Made by a program: the position numbers and the translations under genes
Shown: positions 1 through 7,230 of the stretch, piece after piece
Numbering within the stretch: position 1 is the stretch's first letter
Layout of the letters: each line of letters begins with the position of its first letter
NCBI GenBank assembly: GCA_003249255.1
Contig: QKJP01000061.1
Coordinates: 124,001 to 188,000, forward strand
From: Bacteroidales bacterium
Lineage (GTDB): Bacteria > Bacteroidota > Bacteroidia > Bacteroidales > Marinilabiliaceae
Reading direction: 5' to 3'
DNA: 64,000 nt
Notes under the pieces: generated by a model
The model's database searches: none
What the model saw: the letters and a program-made list of their open reading frames with translations, nothing else
What the model was told of the DNA's origin: nothing

Positions 1-249
1 TTCATTCGTTGTGATCCGATATAGCCAAGTGTATAGCGCCGCATCTTCCCGGAAATGTTCGATGTTTTTCCAAATCTTTAAAAAGCTGTTTTGAAGAATG
101 TCGTTTGTATCTTCATGATTCATTACCATTTTTCGAACGTGCCAATACAATGGCTTTTTATAAATGCTCATTAAGAGTCTGAACCCTTCTTCTTTAAGCG
201 AAGGTTCTTTGATCTTGTAGAGTATTTCTGCGTCTTTTTCTTTGTGCAT
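1..249 (-). CDS. ECF-type RNA polymerase sigma factor, N-terminal part (cut by window edge)
   Basis: This is the first 83 codons of a minus-strand gene that runs off the left edge, starting at the ATG complementary to 247-249. It encodes a helical segment with the sigma-70 region 2 pattern: HVRKMVMNHEDTNDILQ, followed by FLKIWKNIEHFREDAALYTWLYRI and then TTNE. This matches core-binding and -10-recognition helices of extracytoplasmic-function sigma factors, which direct RNA polymerase to stress or envelope regulons. Region 4 and any partner anti-sigma gene lie outside the window, so the regulon cannot be inferred. No other gene is divergent from it closer than ychF, 265 bp away. Confidence 0.85.
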   Translation of the reverse strand, partial: MHKEKDAEILYKIKEPSLKEEGFRLLMSIYKKPLYWHVRKMVMNHEDTNDILQNSFLKIWKNIEHFREDAALYTWLYRITTNE

Positions 250-470
250 AATTCGGTATTTCGAAAAGTTAGACTCACTTAAGGTAAAAAGGTTTAAATA
301 AAAGAGAAATTGATTTTAGCCATTGATGTGTAAATGTGTCAATGAGCAAATGTGTTGATGTGCAGATGAGGTAAGGTGTAAAGTAACTCTTCGGAGTAAA
401 TTTAATGGTGTTGTTTAGTAGTAATGTCTTTGTCATGATTGGTTGTTTTTTCAGTGTGGAAAAAATGATG
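250..470. other. Intergenic region with short degenerate tandem words
   Basis: This is non-coding DNA between the divergent sigma-factor and ychF genes. Around 327-375 it contains imperfect reiterations of AAATGTGTNNATGNGC, in which 'aaatgtgtcaatgagc' is followed directly by 'aaatgtgttgatgtgc'. A related word occurs near 41036-41075. No RNA gene or ORF is apparent. Confidence 0.4.
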
Positions 471-478
471 TACTTTTG
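471..478 (+). promoter_or_regulatory. Putative -7 promoter element of ychF
   Basis: TACTTTTG is a perfect match to the Bacteroidota -7 consensus TAnnTTTG and lies 36 bp before the chosen ychF start at 515. The nearest upstream TTG (443-445) is 25 bp away, longer than usual, so only the -7 box is claimed. Its position inside the longest possible reading frame (443 onward) supports the downstream ATG at 515 as the real start. Confidence 0.5.
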
Positions 479-514
479 CAGCTGATTTTTGGATTGCTTA
501 ATAATAATATATTT

Positions 515-1615
515 ATGGGATTACAGTGTGGAATTGTTGGATTGCCTAACGTAGGAAAGTCAACGTTATTTAATTGCTTGTCAAATGCGAAGGCTCAATC
601 TGCTAACTTTCCGTTTTGTACGATCGAACCAAATGTTGGTGTGATTACCGTTCCGGATGACCGTTTGGTGAAGCTTGAAGAGTTGGTAAAACCTCAGCGA
701 GTAGTGCCAACAACCGTAGAGATTGTTGATATTGCCGGTCTTGTCAAAGGTGCTAGTAAAGGTGAAGGTTTGGGAAATAAATTCCTGGCTAATATTCGTG
801 AGACAGATGCAATTATTCATGTGCTTCGTTGTTTTGAAGATGAGAATGTAACGCATGTGGATGGCCATGTTGATCCTGTAAGAGATAAGGAAATTATTGA
901 TCTGGAGCTTCAGTTTAAGGACTTGGAGACTATTGATGCTCGTATTCAGAAAAGTGAAAAGGCTGCCAAGGCTTCAAAAGACCCTGCAGCTAAACGTCAC
1001 ATTGAAGTTTTGTATAAGTATAAAGAAGCTTTAGAGAATGGTAAATCTGCCAGAACGGTTGAGTTAACGGATCTTGAAGCGCAAACAGTAAAAGATTTAT
1101 ACTTGCTTACCGATAAGCCCGTTATGTATGTTTGTAATGTTGATGAGGAATCTGTTGTAAATGGGAATAATCATGTTGATGCTGTTAAAGAAGCAGTGAA
1201 GGATGAGAATGCGGAAGTGTTGATTATTGCTGCAAAAACAGAATCTGAAATTGCTGAATTGGAGACTTTCGAAGAACGTCAGGAGTTCCTGGAAGATATG
1301 GGCTTGGTGGAGTCCGGTGTGGTGAAGTTGATTAAATCGGCTTATCGTTTATTAAAACTTCAGACCTACTTTACGGTTGGTGTTAAGGAAGTGCGTGCCT
1401 GGACTTATTACGAAGGTTATGTTGCGCCACAAGCAGCAGGTGTAATACACACCGATTTCGAAAAAGGGTTTATTCGTGCAGAAGTTATAAAGTATGCCGA
1501 CTTTATTGAGTTAGGTTCGGAATTGGCGTGTAAAGAAGCAGGTAAGATGAGTGTGGAAGGCAAAGAGTATGTAGTGAACGATGGTGATATTATGCACTTT
1601 AGGTTTAATGTGTAA
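515..1615 (+). CDS. ychF: Redox-regulated ribosome-binding ATPase YchF (Obg-type P-loop)
   Basis: YchF is a universally conserved TRAFAC ATPase that binds ribosomes and takes part in translation and stress responses. The 366-residue product has the P-loop GLPNVGKST at residues 9-17 and the G3 motif DIAG at 72-75. The specificity motif is NVDE rather than NKxD, the substitution that gives this family ATP preference. A helical coiled-coil insertion follows, and the C-terminal TGS domain ends in [11 protein letters not shown]. Length is normal for the family (about 363 residues). The frame is open 24 codons further upstream, but that extension (MFFQCGKNDV...) is not family-like and covers the predicted promoter, so the ATG at 515 is chosen. 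The gene stands alone and is followed by a hairpin terminator. Confidence 0.97.
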   Translation: MGLQCGIVGLPNVGKSTLFNCLSNAKAQSANFPFCTIEPNVGVITVPDDRLVKLEELVKPQRVVPTTVEIVDIAGLVKGASKGEGLGNKFLANIRETDAIIHVLRCFEDENVTHVDGHVDPVRDKEIIDLELQFKDLETIDARIQKSEKAAKASKDPAAKRHIEVLYKYKEALENGKSARTVELTDLEAQTVKDLYLLTDKPVMYVCNVDEESVVNGNNHVDAVKEAVKDENAEVLIIAAKTESEIAELETFEERQEFLEDMGLVESGVVKLIKSAYRLLKLQTYFTVGVKEVRAWTYYEGYVAPQAAGVIHTDFEKGFIRAEVIKYADFIELGSELACKEAGKMSVEGKEYVVNDGDIMHFRFNV

Positions 1616-1706
1616 TGAAGTCACTGGCTTTTAGCTGCGAGCTACTAGCTAAAGTCTTTTAGGTGATAAGTATTGCTTGCTTTGAAAAGCATTTAAAATA
1701 TTGATA

Positions 1707-1739
1707 GAGGTTGATTTTTAGGAATCAGCCTCTTTTTTT
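1707..1739 (+). terminator. Rho-independent terminator after ychF
   Basis: The stem GAGGTTGATT / AATCAGCCTC (one G-U pair) has a 6-nt loop and is followed by a run of seven T. Confidence 0.8.
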
Positions 1740-2071
1740 GATGTTATGTTTTCAGTGAAGATTGAAAATTTCTGGAGTAATATTTTGGGGGGAGGACTTA
1801 TGTTTAATCCGAGAGTCATAAGGTAGTAAGGTGTGTTTTGAATTTGATTCAAATCCTATTAAGATGCCTTCGGCTTAATATAAATAAATTTATAGGGGCG
1901 GCAGATAAGTATATGTATTTCAGATTTAAACTAAAGACGACGCACCTAGTGTGCTATTTACTTCGTATTGATAATATTATACTGCTGCTCTCAGTAAGGT
2001 TGTTGCGGCTTTGCTAAAGCGTTAGTTGTAGTAAAGTATCCACCTTATTTTTTTAATCGCTCCTCAGTTTT
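1740..2071. other. Intergenic region sharing a degraded sequence with 5275-5345
   Basis: No gene is visible here. The stretch 1830-1885 (aaggtagtaaggtgtgtt, then 'cctattaagatgccttcggc') resembles 5278-5337 (aggtaataagggtgtt, then 'ctactgaggtgccttcggc') with the same word order. This suggests an old dispersed repeat or remnants of the same lost element beside the tRNA locus. The rest looks like unconstrained AT-rich DNA. Confidence 0.4.
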
Positions 2072-2476
2072 TCAGTTTGATCCTTGGTCTTTATTAAAAA
2101 GATATAATGTTTTTTCAACTAACTTTTCATCATTCATCCAAACGGTAAAGTGCCAGCGTCCTGCTTTATCTTCGATGGGCTCCCATACGGTATCGCCTAA
2201 GAAGAATTCATAGTCGTTAGAGTTTACAAAGTATTCCCCTTTAAAGGGAGGAGCAGGTTTGCCATCGATGGTTTTAAATTTGGGGTGATCAACTCTAAAG
2301 TTGATTTCGTTTCCTTTAGCCCCTTTTATCTTTATTACTAAGCCAAACTCAACGTCGTGAGTAATGGGAATTTGATCTGTAATTTTTAATAGTTTGGGAA
2401 GGGCTTTTGAAGATTTGTCCCAATTGGAATAAATGCCGTAACTGTAGAGCTCCCAGGTTATTTTCTTCTTTGCCAT
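2072..2476 (-). CDS. Conserved hypothetical protein, DUF3859-like
   Basis: The 134-residue product has no signal peptide or membrane segment, so it is probably cytoplasmic. It looks like a single all-beta domain: YSYGIYSNWDKSSKALPKLL, a strand-rich centre (EFGLVIKIKGAKG, FRVDHPKF), and a C-terminal half with NSNDYEFFLGDTVWEPIEDKAG and WHFTVWMNDEKL. I recognise this pattern as resembling the DUF3859 family (function unknown), from memory of the YGIY and W-x-P-I-x-D signatures, with moderate certainty. It lies 118 bp downstream of the TPR gene on the same strand and may be co-transcribed with it. No obvious terminator follows. Confidence 0.7.
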   Translation of the reverse strand: MAKKKITWELYSYGIYSNWDKSSKALPKLLKITDQIPITHDVEFGLVIKIKGAKGNEINFRVDHPKFKTIDGKPAPPFKGEYFVNSNDYEFFLGDTVWEPIEDKAGRWHFTVWMNDEKLVEKTLYLFNKDQGSN

Positions 2477-2594
2477 TCAAAATTAGATGATTGTATTAAT
2501 GTAATATTGTGCAAATTAACTTGATAATCATGCCCTAAAAAAAAGCACAACGCGTAATGGTTCTTTGATTAACCAAATTGTTTTGCTTGTGTAT

Positions 2595-4799
2595 TTATTC
2601 TTCTAGCGAATACCTAATTTGATCTAGCATAATTGGAATGTCAGCTTGATCTACACCGTGATTAAGTAAATGTTTTGAGTCGGTGCTAAATGATTCAAAA
2701 AACTCTTCCGGGGAATTGTCTTTGCATCTGATGCTTTTTTGATAATACGCTAATGCTTCTTTGCGTTGTTTTTTACACCATAATACATGGCCAAGGTTGA
2801 GCAAATCATGTTTGCTTTCGGTGGCTAATAGGAGTTTGTGGTAATATTTTTCAGCCTGGTCAAATTTTCCTAGGACAAAGGAACACCAAGCAATTGGTCG
2901 GCCGGCTTTGGGATTGCCTTGATCCAGATATTCTACTTTGAAATAATATTTTAAGGCTTCTTCGTAGTTTCCTAACTCTAAATAACAAGCTCCAATAGAG
3001 GCTTGGGTATGAAGATTATTAGGTGCAATTTTTTCCGCTTCTTTGTAATATTCCAGTGCCTTCTCTGTTTTGTTAGAATGTCTGTAACAAAGAGCGATTT
3101 TCTTTTTTAACCAATTGCCTGATTCCATTAAATCGGCTTTTAAGTAATGCTTTAGAGCTTCATCGTATTTTTGAAGTTTTTGATAGCAGTAGGCTGTTTT
3201 TTGAATGATGTCTTTTGCGCCTGCATCTTTTTTTAGAATCTTGATAAATATTTCTAAGGCATCTTCGAAATAGTTCTTTTTGAAGAAGAATTCACCGATT
3301 TCTCTAAAGGTATCTGATTCGGCCATTGATTGACTAAAGAACCATTTGTTGTGGAAATCCATTCTTTGGCCAAAAATATCGTTTAGTTGATTTTTTTGAG
3401 GATGAAGCTTGAGCAGGCGGTATAAGTCCTGAATAAACTGGTTAGAGATAACTAATTTGCTTTTGTGGGCTTGGAGGTTGGCTTCGTCTTTTTCAATTTC
3501 GGCCATTTGATTAATTTCAGCAGCAAACATGTTACCCATTAAATCTTTTTGCATATCCGGCATGTGTGGAATGCTAAGGATTAAAGAGTATTTATCAGAG
3601 TTGCATAGGAATCTCGATTCAGCTAATTTATTGAGCAGATCGCTATTTTTGAAAGTGTCGCGTTCGTTCATAAGAGCACTTTCAACCTCAGGATGTGTTG
3701 GGAAGAAAGGTACCATCCAATTGGGTATGTTATTGAAAAATGAGAAATGTTTTAGCAGTTTAAAAGTGGCTAAAAACACATCCGAACCTTCTAATTGCCA
3801 TTGGGTTAATTCTTCCAGTTTATTGATGAGGTTGGGAGAATCTTCAAAGAAGTCTTTCCATTCCGGATTTTTATCATCCATCATGTTATCGTTCAGTAGA
3901 TTTTCTAAATCTAATTTTTCAGTGATTTTGGGTTGCATTTTGGCAACTTCAGGAATAATTTCATCGTGAAGTTTTTGTGCGATTTCTTCTGTCTCGCGGG
4001 TTCTAATCAGTTGTATGGTTACTGATTGAATAAGTGTATTCATGCCTTTTTCTTCAGCCAGCATGAAAAGGCGAGTATATAGATCCGGGTAAAGAGGTAA
4101 GCGAGAGTCGTATTTGTAAAGAGCTAAAAGTAATCCTGTAAGTGCTCTGGCGCTAATTTGATCATCCGGATGTTTTACCAGATCTAATAAAAGAGAAATG
4201 TATTCGCTTGAGAAAGATCGTAGTAAAGAGAGAGTTATCGCTGAAACAAACAGTGCTTTGTTGTACCAATATACCTGGCGGTTAAAGAAGATGCCTTTGA
4301 TTAATTCCTTTTCTGCTGAGCTTACGATAGAAGAACTCCATAGCCAGTTGAAGATGGTTTCACTTTGTTGTTGAAGTTGACTATCTGCTTGTTGGCTAAT
4401 GTTGGCATCTCTTTTAAGTTCTGCTTTATCTAAGGTTTTAAAGTAATCGTTATGGATTTTCTCAAATGTACTTTTGCTGAATTCTCTTCTTAGTTGGTAG
4501 CATTGGTCGCTAGAATGTTGTGTAAGAAGTGTCATGTATATTTTATCTGCAAGGGAGTATACATCTTTAATTAAGTGGTTATATACTTTTTGTCTTTCAG
4601 GATCTGAGATTCCTTCAACGGTGTATTTGAGAATGTTTTTGTAGGTGAATTCAAGGTTGTAATGGGCATCAATTAAATCTCCATGATGAGATTCAATGAC
4701 CAATTGTTGAATTTGATTAAGGGCATCTTTAATTTTTTTCTCAGACAGAGCTGTGCATACAGCAGCATACTTGGACTTTACTTCCTTGCTTTTAATCAT
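2595..4799 (-). CDS. Large TPR-repeat protein of unknown function
   Basis: The 734-residue product is almost entirely alpha-helical and has no signal peptide or transmembrane segment, so it is likely cytoplasmic. Residues 1 to about 490 are helical without a recognised family signature. Residues about 497-695 hold roughly six tetratricopeptide repeats with the usual G/A-Y-P spacing (for example NYFEDALEIFIKILKKD, KYDEALKHYLKAD, NYEEALKYYFKVEYLD, KFDQAEKYYHKLLLAT). These are protein-protein interaction scaffolds, and the partner is unknown. The neighbour downstream is the DUF3859-like gene. The ATG complementary to 4797-4799 is chosen because the start context MIKSKEVKSKY is plausible and nothing upstream extends it. 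Confidence 0.85.
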   Translation of the reverse strand: MIKSKEVKSKYAAVCTALSEKKIKDALNQIQQLVIESHHGDLIDAHYNLEFTYKNILKYTVEGISDPERQKVYNHLIKDVYSLADKIYMTLLTQHSSDQCYQLRREFSKSTFEKIHNDYFKTLDKAELKRDANISQQADSQLQQQSETIFNWLWSSSIVSSAEKELIKGIFFNRQVYWYNKALFVSAITLSLLRSFSSEYISLLLDLVKHPDDQISARALTGLLLALYKYDSRLPLYPDLYTRLFMLAEEKGMNTLIQSVTIQLIRTRETEEIAQKLHDEIIPEVAKMQPKITEKLDLENLLNDNMMDDKNPEWKDFFEDSPNLINKLEELTQWQLEGSDVFLATFKLLKHFSFFNNIPNWMVPFFPTHPEVESALMNERDTFKNSDLLNKLAESRFLCNSDKYSLILSIPHMPDMQKDLMGNMFAAEINQMAEIEKDEANLQAHKSKLVISNQFIQDLYRLLKLHPQKNQLNDIFGQRMDFHNKWFFSQSMAESDTFREIGEFFFKKNYFEDALEIFIKILKKDAGAKDIIQKTAYCYQKLQKYDEALKHYLKADLMESGNWLKKKIALCYRHSNKTEKALEYYKEAEKIAPNNLHTQASIGACYLELGNYEEALKYYFKVEYLDQGNPKAGRPIAWCSFVLGKFDQAEKYYHKLLLATESKHDLLNLGHVLWCKKQRKEALAYYQKSIRCKDNSPEEFFESFSTDSKHLLNHGVDQADIPIMLDQIRYSLEE

Positions 4800-4915
4800 A
4801 AGTGATATCTTAAACTTAAAATCGTCTTTAAATTTAAGGTAAAAACAGGAAAAATTCTTGGTTGGGGAAGTAAAAGATGAGAAAGGATCCCTAAAAGCTG
4901 TGAAAAATGAATTTA

Positions 4916-4973
4916 AAACAAAAAAAGAGACCTCTTTTGAAGTCTCTTTTTAGTGGTGATTCAGCTGGGGTTC
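4916..4973. repeat. 58-bp perfect direct repeat, copy 1 (tRNA-Lys 3' end plus terminator)
   Basis: This copy is identical over all 58 bases to 5501-5558. It carries the terminator, the encoded CCA, the acceptor 3' strand and the 3' side of the T arm of tRNA-Lys. The offset between copies is 585 bp. The geometry is att-like, but an unequal tandem tRNA duplication explains it equally well. Confidence 0.9.
4919..4953 (-). terminator. Terminator hairpin downstream of the pseudo-tRNA (copy 1 of repeat)
   Basis: AGAGAC / GTCTCT stem flanked by A and T runs, so it could act in either direction. It is identical to the hairpin at 5504-5536 because both lie in the 58-bp direct repeat. Confidence 0.7.
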
Positions 4974-5052
4974 TCTACCTGGCGGTTAGATAGGGAACCC
5001 AGGGTCGCTTCCGATAAATATCGGAATGCTCTATGATCTGAGCTACGGAATG
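4954..5052 (-). pseudogene. Decayed tRNA-Lys-like pseudo-tRNA with a T-loop insertion
   Basis: On the minus strand this reads as a tRNA skeleton: 5' CATTCCG, then GTAGCTCAGATCATAGAGCA, and a 3' end CTGAATCACCA identical to the intact tRNA-Lys at 5539-5614. It cannot be functional as it stands. The acceptor stem has two mismatches, the D-loop GG is replaced by ATCA-type bases, and the anticodon arm has become a perfect TTCCGAT/ATCGGAA palindrome with a 4-nt loop. A 21-nt insertion (4974-4994) splits the T-loop between TTC and GAAC-equivalent positions. The insertion folds on itself with its flanks (GGTTCTCTACCT against AGATAGGGAACC). Confidence 0.75.
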
Positions 5053-5265
5053 AGAGAAATAATGTGTTTTTTGATTTTTCTCTTTTTCAGTTTCTTGTTG
5101 TATCCCTCAGTATAAACAATATTCCAGAAGATACCTCTGGCGGTGTATTTGCCTTTAGTTCTGTTATGTTCGGATATTTCACGCTCTAAATCATTAGTGT
5201 GTCCAATGTAGAAATTGGGATTTTGGGGATTAAGCTATATTTCTGGAGAATACTTTGTGTTAATA
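5043..5265 (-). pseudogene. GIY-YIG endonuclease remnant (frameshifted)
   Basis: The minus strand encodes NPNFYIGHTNDLEREISEHN followed by KGKYTARGIFWNIVYTEGY, then a lysine-rich tail ending at TAG (5043-5045). This is the YIG half, the conserved Arg/His-Asn region and the 'W-x-x-V-Y-x-E' part of a small single-domain GIY-YIG nuclease. The N-terminal strand appears in another frame as SILQKYS just upstream, with an in-frame TAG between them, so at least one frameshift has occurred and there is no start codon. The tail runs into the pseudo-tRNA. Small proteins of this type are common in Bacteroidota and are often mobile or decayed. Confidence 0.75.
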
Positions 5266-5500
5266 CCGATAAATGCTAAAAGGTAATAAGGGTGTTTTGT
5301 TGTGAATTATATTCTACTGAGGTGCCTTCGGCCAACTAAAAATAAGGATATTAAGCCTTATGACTATGCAAAACTTAGTAGTTATAAAATTGTAAAAAAA
5401 AGTAACCTTATTATTTTATACTTCACATGTTTCCGAATTGATCCGATTTTGGAGCTGTAAAGAATGGAGTAGTAAAATTTTATGATTAGGATGGTTTTAG
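5266..5500. other. Intergenic remnant between pseudogene and tRNA-Lys
   Basis: No coding frame is visible. It contains the second copy of the degraded word set ending in GCCTTCGGC (about 5278-5337; see 1740-2071) and AT-rich sequence. It is part of the 585-bp segment enclosed by the 58-bp repeats. Confidence 0.4.
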
Positions 5501-5558
5501 AAACAAAAAAAGAGACCTCTTTTGAAGTCTCTTTTTAGTGGTGATTCAGCTGGGGTTC
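5501..5558. repeat. 58-bp perfect direct repeat, copy 2
   Basis: Identical to 4916-4973. This copy is the 3' part of the intact tRNA-Lys gene plus its terminator. Confidence 0.9.
5504..5536 (-). terminator. Terminator of tRNA-Lys
   Basis: The hairpin AGAGAC / GTCTCT with a 10-nt loop is followed on the minus strand by a run of seven T. It begins just after the CCA end of the tRNA. Confidence 0.8.
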
Positions 5559-5614
5559 GAACCCAGGACCCCATCCTTAAAAGGGATGTGCTCTACCAGC
5601 TGAGCTACTGAATC
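5539..5614 (-). tRNA. tRNA-Lys (anticodon TTT)
   Basis: The cloverleaf is complete at 76 nt. The acceptor is GATTCAG/CTGAATC with discriminator A and an encoded CCA. The D arm is GTAGCTCAGCTGGTAGAGCA. The anticodon stem CATCC/GGATG carries loop CTTTTAA, giving anticodon TTT. The T arm is CTGGG-TTCGAAC-CCCAG. It reads AAA/AAG lysine codons. A strong promoter lies just upstream and a hairpin terminator downstream, so it is a single-gene transcript. Confidence 0.96.
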
Positions 5615-5639
5615 ATCCTTGTTTTTCTCAATTGCGATG

Positions 5640-5669
5640 CAAAGATAGGTGGTTTTTGTTTAAATGCAA
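5640..5669 (-). promoter_or_regulatory. Promoter of tRNA-Lys
   Basis: On the minus strand TTG (5667-5669) is followed after 19 bp by TATCTTTG (5640-5647), a full match to the Bacteroidota TTG / TAnnTTTG promoter. The -7 box is about 26 bp before the mature tRNA 5' end. Confidence 0.75.
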
Positions 5670-5823
5670 GTGCTAGATTAAAATATTTTATAAAAAAATT
5701 TAGGATGGAGGAGTTTATTCTTTTCAATGTAATGGAATAGAGAACGTTATTTGTTTTTGTGAGGGCTGGATTTTTTTTGAAAGAATCTTTATCTTTTAGG
5801 AATAGAACCTAGTTTGTTAAAAT

Positions 5824-7227
5824 ATGTGGATAGAAGAAATACGAAAACCAGCTGTTGCCGGAAGGTTTTACAGTGATGTTGCTGAGCAGTTGCAAAAAAA
5901 TGTTGAACAGCTCTTGTTAAGTGAAGAGCCCAATTTAAGTAAAGGAACTTTGAGAGCTGTAATTGTACCCCATGCGGGATATGTGTTTTCGGGAAAAGTT
6001 GCTGCTGCCGGTTTTCGTCAAATATCTCGAGAAAATCCATATCGAAATGTTTTTATTATAGGCTCTAGTCACAATGAATCTTTTCATGGAGCTTCGGTTT
6101 ATGATGGTCTTGCCTATCGAACTCCATTGGGTGATGTGCCCATCAATCGTGAAATAGTCGAAGAATTGTATGATTCCATGCTCTTTAATGGGTATCGTAG
6201 TGCACATGAATTGGAACATACCATAGAAGTACAGTTGCCATTTTTACAAGTGCAACAAAAGAACGATTTTAAAATTGTGCCCATTCTTTTAGGGACACAT
6301 AGTATAGATGAATGCAAAGGAATTGCTGAGGTTTTACGCCCCTATTTTAACAAGGATAATTTGTTTGTGATTAGCACCGATTTTTCTCATTACCCCAATT
6401 ACAAGGATGCTTATAAACAAGATGAGCAAACCGCCAGGGTTATCCTGCAAAATGATGTTAAAAAACTCGGAAAACTATTGGTAAAACAAGCAGAAGCAAC
6501 AGTCAGTGGTATGCGAACCGGGTTGTGTGGTTGGACATCGGTTTTAAGCCTGTTAAATCTCACTCAGGTAGAGCAGAATCTTCGTTTTGATCATTTGATG
6601 TATTTGAACTCAGGAGATTCAACTTATGGAGATAAAATGCGCGTTGTAGGTTACCATGCCATTGCAGTTTATGAGGAAGAGCAGGGTAGATTTGCCTTAA
6701 GTGATAAGGAAAAAGAATGTTTGTTACATCAATCTTATCAAGCTTTATGGCAGACATTTGGAAAGAGATATTCCCCTGTGAAAGAAATCGAAAAAGTAGA
6801 GCTTCAATCAGGAGCTTTTGTATCGATTTACTGTGACGGAAAATTAAGAGGGTGTTTGGGACATTTTCAGAGTACGAAAAAATTACCTGAATTAATATCT
6901 GAATTAACTGTGTCAGCCGCCACACAAGATGTTCGATTTGATCCTATTCAAGAAGATGAGCTGGATGATGTAAAAATTGAGATTTCTGTATTAACCCCAA
7001 TGAAAAAAATTAAGACTATTAAGGAAATAGAGCTTGGGCGTCATGGCATTTATCTATCAAAAGGTGGAAAAGCAGGAACATTTCTTCCGCAGGTTGCTTC
7101 AAAGCAAGGTTGGAGTGTAGAAGAAACATTAGGGCATTGTGCAAGAGATAAAGCCCGGATTGGCTGGGAAGGGTGGAAGGATGCTGAGATTTATGTGTAT
7201 GAAGCAATTGTGTTTTCAGATCTTTAA
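5824..7227 (+). CDS. amrB: AmmeMemoRadiSam system protein B-A fusion (Memo domain + AMMECR1 domain)
   Basis: The 467-residue product fuses two families. Residues about 1-285 are a Memo-like domain, related to class III ring-cleaving dioxygenases, starting with RKPAVAGRFY and containing VPHAGYVFSGKVAA, HELEHTIEVQLPFL, STDFSHYP and the G-T-G-L-C-G segment. Residues about 289-467 are an AMMECR1 domain with the hallmark LRGCLG near residue 340 and GTFLPQVA nearer the end. These two families co-occur with the radical SAM enzyme encoded 3 bp downstream and are thought to form one system. The biochemical role is not established, and a modification or metal/oxidation step is only a guess. There is no signal peptide, so it is cytoplasmic. 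ATG at 5824 gives the family-typical N-terminus. Confidence 0.93.
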   Translation: MWIEEIRKPAVAGRFYSDVAEQLQKNVEQLLLSEEPNLSKGTLRAVIVPHAGYVFSGKVAAAGFRQISRENPYRNVFIIGSSHNESFHGASVYDGLAYRTPLGDVPINREIVEELYDSMLFNGYRSAHELEHTIEVQLPFLQVQQKNDFKIVPILLGTHSIDECKGIAEVLRPYFNKDNLFVISTDFSHYPNYKDAYKQDEQTARVILQNDVKKLGKLLVKQAEATVSGMRTGLCGWTSVLSLLNLTQVEQNLRFDHLMYLNSGDSTYGDKMRVVGYHAIAVYEEEQGRFALSDKEKECLLHQSYQALWQTFGKRYSPVKEIEKVELQSGAFVSIYCDGKLRGCLGHFQSTKKLPELISELTVSAATQDVRFDPIQEDELDDVKIEISVLTPMKKIKTIKEIELGRHGIYLSKGGKAGTFLPQVASKQGWSVEETLGHCARDKARIGWEGWKDAEIYVYEAIVFSDL

Positions 7228-7230
7228 AAG

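Noticed and set aside
443-514. Upstream extension of ychF
   Set aside because: The 24 extra residues are not family-like and include the -7 promoter box at 471-478.
3529-3969. 146-codon open frame on the plus strand opposite the TPR gene
   Set aside because: Antisense to a long helical coding sequence; no conserved features and unusual serine content typical of the reverse complement of such DNA.
4916-5558. Complete integrative element at tRNA-Lys
   Set aside because: The 58-bp repeats are att-like, but the enclosed 585 bp holds no integrase and only decayed genes, so it is reported as a repeat/remnant and not as a mobile element.
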